Shown in pieces: positions 43,501 through 56,000 of a stretch of 64,000 nucleotides of DNA. Position 1 is the first letter of the stretch, and each line of letters begins with the position of its first letter. The position numbers and the translations under genes are program-made. The stretch comes from Hydractinia symbiolongicarpus (lineage: Eukaryota > Cnidaria > Hydrozoa > Anthoathecata > Hydractiniidae). Under the pieces are notes generated by a model. That model saw only the letters and a list, made by a program, of their open reading frames with translations. It was not told the DNA's origin and made no database searches. The stretch is from assembly GCF_029227915.1 (NCBI RefSeq), contig NC_079883.1:3720001-3784000 (forward strand), in the 5' to 3' direction.

Positions 43501-43732
43501 ATTTTTAACATCAGTACTTCGTGTTAAAAATTTATGAAAGCAATGATCCAAGATGTTATCCAAATAGAGGAGGTCCACCATTGATAATATATCGTTGTAT
43601 TTTTCTTGTCCAGGTCACAGAAAGTTTATTAAAGTGTATTTCCATTCTAATTTATTTATTTCCATATTTATTTAGAAGAAAAATACTGCATCTGAAACGT
43701 GGCATCAAATACGGGAAGATACAAAAAAATGA
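40568..43732 (+). CDS. Unrecognised coiled-coil protein, 3' part (5 exons)
   Basis: Exons 40568-40626, 40679-40813, 41744-41857, 43161-43250 and 43676-43732 have AG acceptors and GTAAGA, GTATGT, GTGAGA and GTGGGT donors. All junctions are in phase and the last exon ends in TGA. The 150 or so residues are highly charged and helical: VKEAIAVEKKWEKN, then SKLWSHEGGPYEESIEERY, EEEYEKELERSKQLSNALKK, and finally WHQIREDTKK. That suggests a coiled-coil structural or scaffold protein. I do not recognise the family. The first exon found begins in mid-codon, so upstream exons are missing. The first intron is only 52 bp. The gene converges on MRPL4, with stop codons 284 bp apart. Confidence 0.65.
41375..41620 (+). 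mobile_element. tRNA-derived SINE, second family
   Basis: A box TGGCCCTGTGG (41384-41394) and B box GGTTCGGCCC (41428-41437) stand at tRNA-like spacing. They are followed by an unrelated body and an A/T-rich tail near 41.6 kb (ATAATAAATATAATAATA). The body differs from the 12.6-kb SINE, so this is a separate family. It lies in an intron of the coiled-coil gene, in the same orientation. Confidence 0.65.
42016..42760. mobile_element. piggyBac-like MITE, 745 bp, with TTAA flanks
   Basis: Flanked by TTAA at 42012-42015 and 42761-42764. The left terminus CCCTATTCGGTTCGGGG and the right terminus (inverse of CCCTATTCGGTCCGGGG) match at 16 of 17 bases. TTAA target sites and CCC-starting ends are piggyBac hallmarks. 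Just inside both ends are CGGAATCCGCC palindromes with long C or G runs. The interior has no transposase. An older relative lies at 10.13-10.45 kb. It sits in an intron of the coiled-coil gene. Confidence 0.8.
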
Positions 43733-44016
43733 CTTTAAAAAACATTTTCCTAAAATATTTTTTATGAATTTATAACCATGCTTTTATGAAACACATTTGT
43801 AGATACACACACATTCACTATAAGTTTGCTTATGTACTTTGTATACACTCACAGCTTGTCCGCCATCTTTGTTACTAAAATACAGCATCATATGCACTAC
43901 ACTTTTAATTGCTAGTTTAGTCACATGAAGTAAAAAGGGCACCAAGTTAGATGTCATTCCTATACTAAGATATTGATTTGTATATTTTTAAAATATGTAA
44001 ATACAAAATCTAAAGG

Positions 44017-47000
44017 TCATCTTTTTAAATCACGTCGACTCATGGGCGGTTTCTTTTTGACTGATAACTTCTTCCGGAGTGTATTTTTTGGCGGTTTTGG
44101 TATGAACGCCCCGCGAATTTCCTTACTTTTTGGATCGTATTCATGAAATAAAACTGACTTATCGAGTAACATGTCCTGATGGTAAAGCTCGTACTCTGGC
44201 GCAGTTACGATTCGATTGTCTTCGCATAGTTTTTCTTCTAGAAGTTGTAAAGCTTGTAGTGATAACACTAATTTTTGACGCATAAGGATTCCATATACGT
44301 GAAGAACTACGAAAAAAAACAAAAAAACATCACTCAAAATCAAAAATAATTTTCTGTCTTTCCCTCTCGAGTTGCGAGTACTAATTGGAAAGCTAAATAG
44401 TTGCAAGACATTTAAGCTTCTTTTCTCCATCTTAATATATACAAAACAGGTACCTGAATTTTTGGCCTGAAACACTGTCTAATGTGTAACTTTTAATCAA
44501 CATTTAATTTTCAAATTAAAATTAAACAAAATGTGTCCGAAAGGCCAAAATTTTGCTCGACAACGCCCTTTCAATAAGACAATTAACAACATACTTCTGA
44601 AGTAACTCTAGCTAGCCTCTTGTGTAAGCAATTCTGAAAATACTAACGTTCATTAGGGCCTATCTTACCTGCAAAATAACCAATTTACTAAGAAACAAGT
44701 TTACAATGTTTTACCTGAAGCTTTTTAAAGATTTTTTCATCTCTTATAAATATAGATATATCGTCAGATTATTGTTACTTTAATTGATACGGTTTAACCT
44801 TCAATCTAATTCATAAGATTCAATGAGTTTGGGATTGAAACAACACTTACAAAGAGAATGTGTAGCATCAACCTTCTCAAAGTCGCGTGTAACAAATTCA
44901 AGTTGTTTGTTTTCAAATCTAAAAAAACAATATGGCGCGTTAAATACGACATAAATGCTGATAATGATCATTGCACGGACGTCGGGTGAGATCTGATTGA
45001 TACAAACATTCCAAAACACGGAGTTTTTGAGAAACCGTAGTCAGAAACTGGCTTTTCGCGAAAATAAATTACCGCAAAATCTACAAAAAACAAAATTTTA
45101 AATCGCGAAAGTATATACTGTTAAGTTCTATTGACATAATACACATTAAAAACTTACCCATCCACAATCAAACAGTTTTCTAGCCCTCTATTTTGTAGAA
45201 TATACCCTACATCCTAAAGTATAAAAGACAAAAAAATCGCCATTTTACTTTTCTGACGTCACAAAAAATAATCGTGACCTCGTGCGGCTGTTGATTGCAA
45301 TACTACAATTTTAAAGATTAAATAGATTTTTAACAACTTCCCAGCAGGCAACTAGCGAAAAAAAATTTTTTGTGTTGGTAAATCACACTGGTTCTTTTGA
45401 TGACTACATTTTAATCAGAAAGTTAGAAATAAAATTACCCTACCATGCTTCCAGACATTTAAAAAAAACACAGCTAAACAGAAATCTGATAGTGGTTCGG
45501 TCTCTATTTAAGCTCGCACGAAATCATTTTTCACACGTGCATGAGAAGCAAACAACACACCTTGGGATCAGTGGGTAAGTCTGTTAAATCTTCAACTATG
45601 GTTAAGTCTCCCTTTAAAAAAAATATACAACAAGGTAAGTATAATGTTTACAGAGAATTTCTAAGACGCTGAATGAAAATTTAAAAACTTTTCTGAGCAG
45701 TAGAGCAAAATAACTCAGTGTTAAAGATTTACAGGGTTGTCACAAAAAAACAATTCCCTGATATGCACAACAGTAAACTCGCTGACTCAAAATTATTGTC
45801 CCACCTTGATGTTGTCACTGACTTTCTTTAATAAATAGGGTTGATCAGGTTTCAAACGTTGTTTCGACAATGTCATGATTTTAAAGACAAAAAACGAAGT
45901 TAAAAAAAATACCTGTGTCAGTCTGCAAGAGAGAGCTGTTCTCAAACCCAGCCTTCTAACTTTATATGGTAAATTATATGACCAGTCACGTGGCTTCGGA
46001 CCTTTCGCTGAGCCACCTGGAAGCATGAAATTAAAATAAATAAATTAAAATAAAATTGTGAATTTGCATTTATCAACCATAACATAAAATTTTTTTGTTT
46101 ACAAAAATACTTTATTGAGATGACTGCTTTAACACAACATCTCACAGCATTTATTTTACTTCAACTAATATACACTCGTTTCACACATGTCTCTTTTATG
46201 TGTAAAAACCGTACAACACGCGCAGATTTTCGTCTAAATGCGTAAAAATAAGTATGCGTTGAGGAAGATAAACTAGCATGGGGGATGTTTGTACAAGTGA
46301 TATGTAGACAGAACCAAACTACTCAACTTTTAAAGAATCACAGTTTAAAAGTATGTGGTTATGTAAGAAGTTCTGTTTAAAAAAATCCTTTTTAACGTAT
46401 GCTTTAACAACAACGAAAAGTGAAAGCGTCTAATTCTTTTAGCCAAAATGACAACTGTTTGCTCGTCCAGGCCTCCTATTTTTTTGCTGACGATTCCATA
46501 ACAGATTTTTCCTTTCTTTATATATTTTTTTACATACATGCATTTCAATTTTAGTCACATCTTTCTCGTTCAATTTCTCTTAATCATAAATTTGAAAGAA
46601 ATAGGAGAAATTGTTTGACATAGAAAAAGTTCGTCATTGAGAAAATATCCAGGGAAAAAAACTGGCGACTGATAGGAAGTGAGGGACCAAAATATTCGTT
46701 CGAGACAAAGAAAATTCACTGTGTATAATCTCTCTTTGTCTTCGACAGAAAATCTTGCGATACTTTACAAGATTGGAAAATCGCCTTTATTGAGCACGTT
46801 TTCAAAAATTATGGACAAAATCGCAAACAATAACATAGGTATGGCCACGTATTTTAAAATTGTTAAAAGTTCACTTGCTACTACTCACAGCGAACTTAAG
46901 TAAGTAACCGCTTGGTAAAAACCAAACTCTTGAAACGTAAAAATTGTTGCTGTGGTCAACATGACCGTTTATTTTCCCCTGAATTTCGCGACTTTCTCCA

Positions 47001-50000
47001 AGTTTTACGACGTGGAGTTTTTTTATTGTGCAGGTGAGCTAGAAAATGCCACCAGCAAATTTTAAACCTGTCCACGTGGCTATGCGTGCATAAAAGTAGC
47101 GATTTTTTTCTCTGCTGACTATTTTACAGTCTAACGACTTTTTACCGACTATTTTACAGTATACTGACTATTTTACAGTCCACCGACTATCTATCGACTA
47201 TCTACCGACTATTTTACAGTGTATTGACCATTATGACGCTTTTGTGCAAGTTTGAAAAATCGACGAAAAAATTTCCATGTTGTCCACGATTATAGCCCTC
47301 AAAATCGAAAACAACAACATCTCAAATATTCACCTGAAGTGTATTTTGACAATGTGTTTGCGATTATATTACAACGTTGAAATATAGACAGTGCGTGTGT
47401 TGTAAAAAAAAAAACTAAAAACGTAATAATAATAAAAGTAAATCGAAAAAAAAGAAGAAAAAATAGTAAGGAGATTGTTTGCGCTGGATATAGAAGCAAA
47501 ATAATAAAATAATAATCAAAATAATTATTATTATTATTCTCGTTGTTTACATGTGCATACGAAAAAGAAAATTGAAACGTTAGAGTAAAAGATTTTATAC
47601 AGGTGAAGAAGTTACAATACGTACTCTAAATTTAATTATAAACTTTTTCCACAAAATTCAAAAAAAAAAAAGAAGAAAAAATAATTTGTGGGCTGTTGTT
47701 TTGCTGAAAAAAATTTTTTTTTATGAAAGCAAATACAACATATGATTTGTAGCATTATAAAATCAAAATATCGGGTCATTCACAGAACTAAGTATTGAAC
47801 AAAAGAGGCGTGTTATAGATCTATCTTCTTCTCATTCTCTCCTGTTTTATTTAGATAAGAACTGAGCCAGGCAGATAATAACAAAACAAGCAGTTTACTA
47901 CGGAAATGGCTGAACGATGTATATCTTTGAATACAATAAATTTTAAATCAGATCAATGCTGTTAATGGCATAAAACGGTGCAGTAAATACATGAGTACAT
48001 ATGAGCATATATGAGTACATACAAGCATACACGAGTACATACGAGGATATGAGTACATACAAGCATACACGAGTACATACGAGGATATGAGTACATACAA
48101 GCATACACGAGTACATATGAGCATATATGAGTACATACAAGCATATGAGTGTATATAGCATATATAAGTACATATGAGCATACATGAGTACATATGAGTG
48201 CAATGAGTGCATATAAGCATACCTAAGTACATATGACTTTATGTGAGTATTTATTAAATTTTTCATAACACTGCCAAAGAACCCTGCTGAGTAGACAGAC
48301 TGTTTAAAGAAAAAAAAGAAAAAAATAAGAAGTAAATCAAATTACTATAACAAGATAAATAATAAAATAAAACAAAACAAAACAAAAATAGGTCGACACT
48401 CAAATTTCATTGAAATATGTTGATGAAACACCTACAAATGACGGCGTTCTTCTCAAGCGTGATTTTATCGGTTCAAACATCAGACATGACGTCAAGTGAC
48501 AATACGACGACGTCACAACGATGCGTTGCCGTTTTGTTGGGTCAAAGTGAAAAAGTTTTGTATAGAAAATTTGTATCCCGGAAAAAAGACTGTATATACT
48601 TCAATTCTGAGCATATTGTGCTCTCCAATGACCCACAAGAATTGATGAGGGAAATGTCAAAATTGGAGGTTGGCACTTGTAAATTGGTGATGGCTTTAGA
48701 ACCACGAGAGCAAAATCTTCTCTCTGAACTGTTCACGAGGACGCATCACGTCATCTCCGATTACAACCACGATCTGGTGAGTGGCACATGAAAATAAAAA
48801 ATACACCACGGGTAGCTTTTAAAAAAAATACACTATTTTTTTAAAAAAAGCTAGCCGTGGCAACTGAACATATAATAAAAAAAATACATAAAATAGGAAG
48901 AACTGTTTGGAAATGATTGTTTTGTGATAATTCTACACCGAGTTTTGTTGTTATAAATTATGAAGGGATTTCAGTCTGAGTAAGTTCTTTAATACGTTCT
49001 TACTTTTTAACGTTCTTTCAAACTAGGTTCTGATAAAGAACAAAAACATTGTACCTAAAATTGACCATTTTAACAAATTTAAGTACGGAAGTATCATTTT
49101 TCTCTCATTGTGATGATTTACAAGGGAAATTTATATGTAACCTAGGTAACATTCGTTGTTGTTAGGTTTCAGAATCCCTCCTCACTAAACTCACGTCGCC
49201 TGCAAGCGAATCCTGCACACAGGCTGAACACATTTACATCAAAACATTAACCATGCTGACTCAGCATGCATCGGTGGATTTAATCGTTATACTGACCGAC
49301 CCAAAGACGTGCGATGTAGAGTTTTCACGAACACTAGCCAATTCAATCAAGCAAGAACGAGCTGCGGGACACTCCTTCAGAGTGATGACATACGAGTTGA
49401 AAATAACACAACGTGCGCTGAGCCCAAACGAAGTTTTACTTAACATTCAGCAGTACAGCCAATCGAGAAGAATGTTTATTATGCTGACGTCAGTGGAAAC
49501 GACCAAACTTTATTTTGAAGCTAGCCGTGCAACTCAGATGAATCAATATAGTGATATTTGGATAGCTAAACATAGTTTATACGACACTGACATAATACCG
49601 GCACAAACTCTCACCTTCACGGAGTTAACATATAAAGAGTATCATCCAAAACAAAACGAAGAAGTCGTCTCGAATGAATTTTCAGATGTTAAGAAGGCGA
49701 TATGTTCCACATTAGAAGACAGAAACGAGTATGTGTACCTTTTTTCTTTGTTGCATATTAAAGTGCTGGGCGAAGGCTGACAGAGCAGTTGGTTTTTATA
49801 CAATATGCCCTCCAACACTAGACGGTTACGTGTTTTTGAATAATATAAAAAAAATTTCCCTACCCTGCTCACAACTATCATCTTTGGCCCATAAAGAGAA
49901 TGTCACGTCTTATAATATAGACTAGTCAACATCCCGTGTATAAAACCACGGGTTCGCTTGTCCTTTACATGTCGCATCCCATGTGTCCGTGCCACAGTTA

Positions 50001-53000
50001 TAAAATCGCGCTGACAACTATGGTACCATTTTGGGTAGAGACAAACAAAATATGGGTATTATTAATATAGACTAGTCGTTAGCCCGTTGAAAAATCCACA
50101 AAAATTTACTCGTCGCAACAAAGTCGATAAAAATACATCTTACTTGATATTAGGTGCGTCCGTAGCATGACTTTTCTCATGCACAGACAAAATTCAGATA
50201 TTATTAAGAAGATAACAATCTTATATTCCAGGCTATCAAAAACGATGCAAAAAAATGCCTTCCTGAATGATACAAAGGAGTTAGTCACCGTACGACTGTG
50301 GTGGTACAAGGCGTGGAAAATCATCTACCACGTTACTTCTGGAACAGAAACGTTCGCGATTTTACCACAATTTACTGGCTTTGGCTTTCTTGGAGCACTT
50401 GGCATAAAACATCGTGAAACATTAAAAATCGTCTCAGTCATCGAGGCTCCATTCTTAGAAACTGAAGATTACATGTACGACGCTAATCAAAGTGTATGTG
50501 ACACTGGATCTTTGGTCTGTAAAGTACCACTAAACCAAAATGGTAATACAACATGGCACCACACATGTTGCTATGGTTACTCTGTCGATCTAATTATACA
50601 TTTAGCGCTGTTTCTAGGCTTTCAAGCTGATATTTACATAGTTGAAGATGGTAACTATGGCGGCTATGATAATAACACAGGAACATTTAACGGAATGGTG
50701 GGTGATGTCCTTCATAAGAAAGCTGACATAGCAGTCGCGGGGCTGACCATCAACACTGACAGACAGCCATACGTAGATTTCACTGTTCCTTTCATGAGAG
50801 CTGAGATAGGCATAGTCACGCTAAAACAAATTACAAATTCAAATTATCTCACTTTTGACTTTATAGCAATGTTAGGCAACGATGCGCTTTACGCCATGGG
50901 CGCGTCTTTTTTAGTAGCCATGCTGTTGATTAATTTGTTCGATAACATTGTACTCTATCATGAAAGAAAATACGATAAACAATTCCGGGGGAGTACAAAA
51001 TTAAAAATGTATTCCCTGAAAGATGCTTTTACATATGCCAGTGGGTTATTATTTCAACGTGAGCTAGGTGGGGTAAATCCTTCCACTTTGAGCGGTCGTA
51101 CAGTAGCTATCATGTTCGCGTTTTCCATGGTGGCAGCAACAACCTTGTACACAGCCTCCTTGACTGCAGATCGCGTTGTTCGAAGTGAAACATTGGATTT
51201 TTTAGGAATGAAAGACCACAGGGTAAGTTGATTGGCAAATATTAAATTTTAAAGATAAAAAGTCGACTTAGTGTTAACTCCTGACTTTCTTGATATTCTT
51301 TCACTAAAATTTCTAATATTTCCCTTATTCTTCACCTATTTTGAGCTGGTATAGATATTTTATTAAAATCTTGGGGATTACGCTAAAAATGTAAGTTTAA
51401 TACAAGCATTCTGATATAACAAGCTGCAAGAAAATTGTTTACATCATTTTTTTTAAAACAGAAAAAAATTCACAAATAGAAAAATACAAAGAAATTTTTT
51501 AGCAGGAACTAACGCAAAAAATTAATTCGTGCGAAAATTGATACCCTTAAGATACAAACTTTCGCTTTCTATTTTTACAATAAGTAATGCACTTAACATG
51601 AAAAAAAGAAATGGGTGGTAGTTTGGAACTGTGTGGTAGTTTTGAACTGTGTGGTAGTTTTGAACTGGGTGGTAGTTTTGAACTAGGTGGTAGTTTGGAA
51701 ATGGGTGGTAGTTTGGAAATGGGTGGTAGTTTGGAAATGGGTGGTAGTTTGGAAATTGGTGGTAGTTTGGAAATGGCTGTTGAACAAAGTAAGGAAAAAC
51801 ACTATAATACCTTTAGATGCAAAATCCGACGCAAGATTTTAAATTTGCAACATCAAGGCACACAAGCATTGAAGATTTTTTCAGAGTTGCACCAGATGAA
51901 GCCTTGCAGAGAATGTACCGTTTCATGAGACAATACAATGTTGGAAACATAGAAGAGGGAATAAATAAAGTTTTGTCAGGGTGAGTGCATTAGCTCTACG
52001 TAACCTCGCCTTAAAAAGCTATGGTGCATGAAATTGTCTGATCACAAAAATAAGGTACCTGGAAGCACAAATATATGTGATGTGAATTACTGTGTTTCAA
52101 AGAGTGTCACTTAGCAGCGATATAAATAAAGATCTCTCTGTGACTTTCCCTAATCAAGTAGCATAAAATTGATACCACCTCCCCTGACCAATAGGCTTCA
52201 AAAGATACCATTTCTCCTCACATCATGAAACTTGACTTCAATGTCTACACGCGCCAAAAAAGCTAATAACTAATGCTATTTTTCAATTTTAAAAAAAATC
52301 AACTTTTAATCTTCATTATCTCCAAATTAAATTCTCACCAAATTAATTTTTTTTTTGCCATATTGAATTCCGCCAAATTTTCTTCCTGTCAATTTTTCCC
52401 TAGAGCAAGGACATGTCGTTTTCAATTTATTAAAATAAAAATCACACAAAATCCCCATGACAAGTTATTATCATCCCTTTCTTTTCTTTTCCAGAAACAT
52501 TTCTTAGTACCCTGTTTTTGTTTATCATTATTATTATTGCCATATATGGTAACAAGGAAAACAGTGGAATATGAATTTCATGTGGGTTTGACTCGAATAA
52601 TAAATAATAACGTTTTATTAATTCTATATGTATATAATGTTGAAAATAAATACAAAATGTAAAAGTTTATTATTATTATTATTTTTAGCGAACTACAAGC
52701 GTACCTCAATGAGTATCCATTTTTAAAATACTTCATTGCACAATTATCAAATTGTGAACTAGAGATCCACGAAAACTCAATCGGACAAGCTAGCTATGGA
52801 ATCGCTGTTGCTAAAGATTCGTTTATCAGATTTGACTTGTCGAGGGGGATCCTCTACTTACAAGAAGAAGGCATATTATTGGACCTTGAAAAGAAATGGT
52901 TGTCCAACAAATGTGGCGAAATACCATTACAAAATGAATTTTCACTTGTTTTTTTTACAATGCCACTGCTGATATTAGTGGGAGCTATTGTGGTAGCATT

Positions 53001-56000
53001 TTTGATTTTAGTCGGTGAGATACTAGTCGGTAAATATGTACGCCGATTTAAAAAATCACATAGAATCTCAGGTAGTGTGAACTCATGGACTGCGATTCCA
53101 GAAAGCAGAAGAAGCATTTTAATAATGTACAAATAAATTTGCAATTTTTTTTTATAAGAGAGAAAGATTTAAAAAGGAATGGATAATCTTTGTTTTTTCA
53201 GAAAAAATAAGTAGGATTCTTTAGTTACTTTTGTTTGTTTCCACTAAAAAAACCAATAAACTATTTTTTTGTCATTTTGCTTTCATAAAATATGAATGCA
53301 GTTTTGTGGCATTACTTATGCATGCAAAATTGTACCAGTTGTCCGCATCTTTTTTTCTTGCAATATAATTACCATGTCCACACCCTGTAAGCTAAACAGG
53401 GCTTTAGTGATAAAGAATTTACCAGCTACGAGCACCTTGACATTGCTTAGAGGTACTCTGATTATGTGTACAATTTCTTACATTGCTTATGTAAAAATTT
53501 GAATTAGACAGGCTTAATTTACAATTTCTCTTCAACATGTTAAGTGTCTTAACCAACCTTTACGCCAATGGGGAGCTCTTATACTTCCTTGTCTTGCTCT
53601 TCCAGTTCCTTTTTGTGGCCACGGCTTTCTGCCACCTCCTCGGACTTCACCTCGTCGTTTTACACATGCTGTACCCTAAACATACATTTTAAACATATTT
53701 TTTTTAAAAAAATACTTTTCAAATTTTTTCGCAACCGACAGACTTTAGGTCCTGCAGAAACCACAGCTTTCGGCAGCCATAACTCAGGAAAGCTAAATCT
53801 ACAAGTCATGAACTGAGACTAATTGAGTCCAAACTTGACTTATTTCTCACCATGCAGTATTTAACAAAGTGCTGACAAATATCTCTGCTGCTATGTGTAT
53901 TAGTTTGTTTTTACTGTCATTATTTACTTCAGTTCCGATTTCAACAACTACCTAATCCCACCTTTTTTCCATTCCTATCAAAATAAAAAAATTGTGGTTG
54001 ACAGACTTTAGGTCCTGCAGAAACCACAGCTTTCGGCAGCCATAACTCAGGAAAGCTAAATCTACAAGTCATGAACTGAGACTAATTGAGTCCAAACTTG
54101 ACTTATTTCTCACCATGCAGTATTTAACAAAGTGCAGACAAATATCTCTGCTGCTATGTGTATTAGTTTGTTTTTACTGTCATTATTTACTTCAGTTCTG
54201 ATTTCAACAACTACCTAATCCCACCTTTTTTCCATTCCTATCAAAATAAAAAAATTGTGGTTTAAAGCACTGTTTTTGTTTTATTAAGTATCACACCTTT
54301 TGTTGCCCTAATCAACAAATTAGTTAATTTCTCTTTAATGGCATGTTGTGGATAAGATTTTTTTGCTGCAAGAGACATAAAAAATGATAGGCACCATTGA
54401 TAAATTTTGTTGCAAGAATCTTGCAAAATTTATGTTTTTACTTGCACCCGATGATCATGGCCCCACAGCCTAATTCAGCCAGGAAAGAAGGGTCTAGACG
54501 ATGAAGGTATAAAGAGTTTTATGTTTATATATATTAAAATTGACTTTTAAGGATTGTGTATTATACCCTATCCAACTCCTAAAATGAACAAATAGATGGT
54601 AAGAAAAGATGATGGCTAATTGTAATTTTTAAAACAAAAATATTATCATTACGTAAAATTATCAATTTCCAATTTACAGTATCTCAGACATCTAGGATAA
54701 AGAAAAGGTTATTTTTTCTTTAAAAGATGGAATGAGATGCTTTCATTTATTTGTTGATCTAGCCTAATACTCTTTATAATTATTTAAATAAGCTGCAGAA
54801 TTGTAAGCTGTTTTTAAGTTTTCAGAGTATCTGTCAAGCCAGTTATTACATACCGAACGTATACTCGCTCTGTACCAAACAACATTTCTTTGCAGGATAT
54901 CCAGTCTACAAATAAGTTTAAAATTCATGTGATTAAAAAAAAGACCTTAAAAATGCAATAAATAATAAATAAACAATAAAACATAATATACAACCACTCC
55001 AACCAATTTTAAGGTTTCATACACTTTCATTTTCTGAATAAGGATTTTATATGTATTAAAATCTGAGTTTTTTATTTATTTTATAGATTTCAAAGTTTAT
55101 TTATTCTGGATTAATTATGATATTATACAGGATAATTTAATGTCTCTTCCATGCAAAAATACTTTAAAAGGTGTGAGTAATTTAGAAGATTTAGGTAATT
55201 TATGGGGGAATTTATTAAAACTTTAAATTTAAGCATAGATTTCATTGTCTATTGTGAGAATTAGGATTGAGAAGAAGTTAATGGGCAGAGCTTCTTAATT
55301 TTTATCAGAATATTGCAAATAACGAGGCTATATTTGCAAATAACGAGGCTATAAAGGACACGTTTTCAACAGACGCGTTGAACCAAATATTGCATTTTTT
55401 CTGCTAAAAATTTTGCACTGTAGAAATTGTGTGGCAAACTCTTTGCAGAAGCAGTCAAATATCTCCAAGAACAAATAAAACAGGGATAACAAAACTTTTT
55501 TTTAAGTAATAAATAATGCAATGGGAAATGACCAACAAAGAAGAAATAGAGGATTCTCTGTAGTTAATGCATTATCCTTCCTAGTTATGCAGTGTATTTG
55601 AAGCCAAAATGAAAAGTTTCCAGCATACCGGGTTGAAAAAAAGTCACTAAGGTGACCAGAAAACTTGGGTTTAGAGCATATTTTTTGCTTGTTTACACTT
55701 CTGATGATACCTGTGGACCTGTGAAAGAGGAAACTTCAGAAAGAGTGAAAGTCAAGTGGTAGTAAAAATATCTACTTAGAAGTTAAACGTATATGTAACG
55801 ATAAAGATGTCTTCGCTAGTACAGAGGAGGCAAAAAAGAGGATGAGTTATTATCAGAGGTTGCTAACACTGCGTTTGACTGGGATGAGGAGAATTTCCCT
55901 GACAATGATTCAGTAGGGGGCAGCTGTAAAGATTAAAACAGAAAGTCTATTGTTAAGGCTGCGAATTGTCAGGTGTTGCTACAGAGATGGTAGAAGCATC

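Larger units (their letters stand above)
46030..48416. other. MRPL4 intron and upstream flank of the receptor gene
   Basis: No exon of either neighbour is seen here. It contains a 14-nt iterated motif at 47.1 kb, an ATT microsatellite near 47520 and a minisatellite at 48 kb. Promoter elements for the receptor must lie in this stretch if the gene is self-contained in the intron, but I see no clear TATA box. Confidence 0.45.

Noticed and set aside
43614-43640. Extra coiled-coil exon after TTGTCCAG (VTESLLK)
   Set aside because: Its only nearby donor gives the wrong phase for the terminal exon at 43676.
46679-46903. 74-codon plus-strand frame upstream of the receptor
   Set aside because: No ATG at its start, no domain and no donor joining it to receptor exon 1, which already has an ATG and signal-like peptide.
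47943-48266. Long open frames rich in C, Y and M on the minus strand
   Set aside because: Produced by the minisatellite, open in all three frames of that strand.
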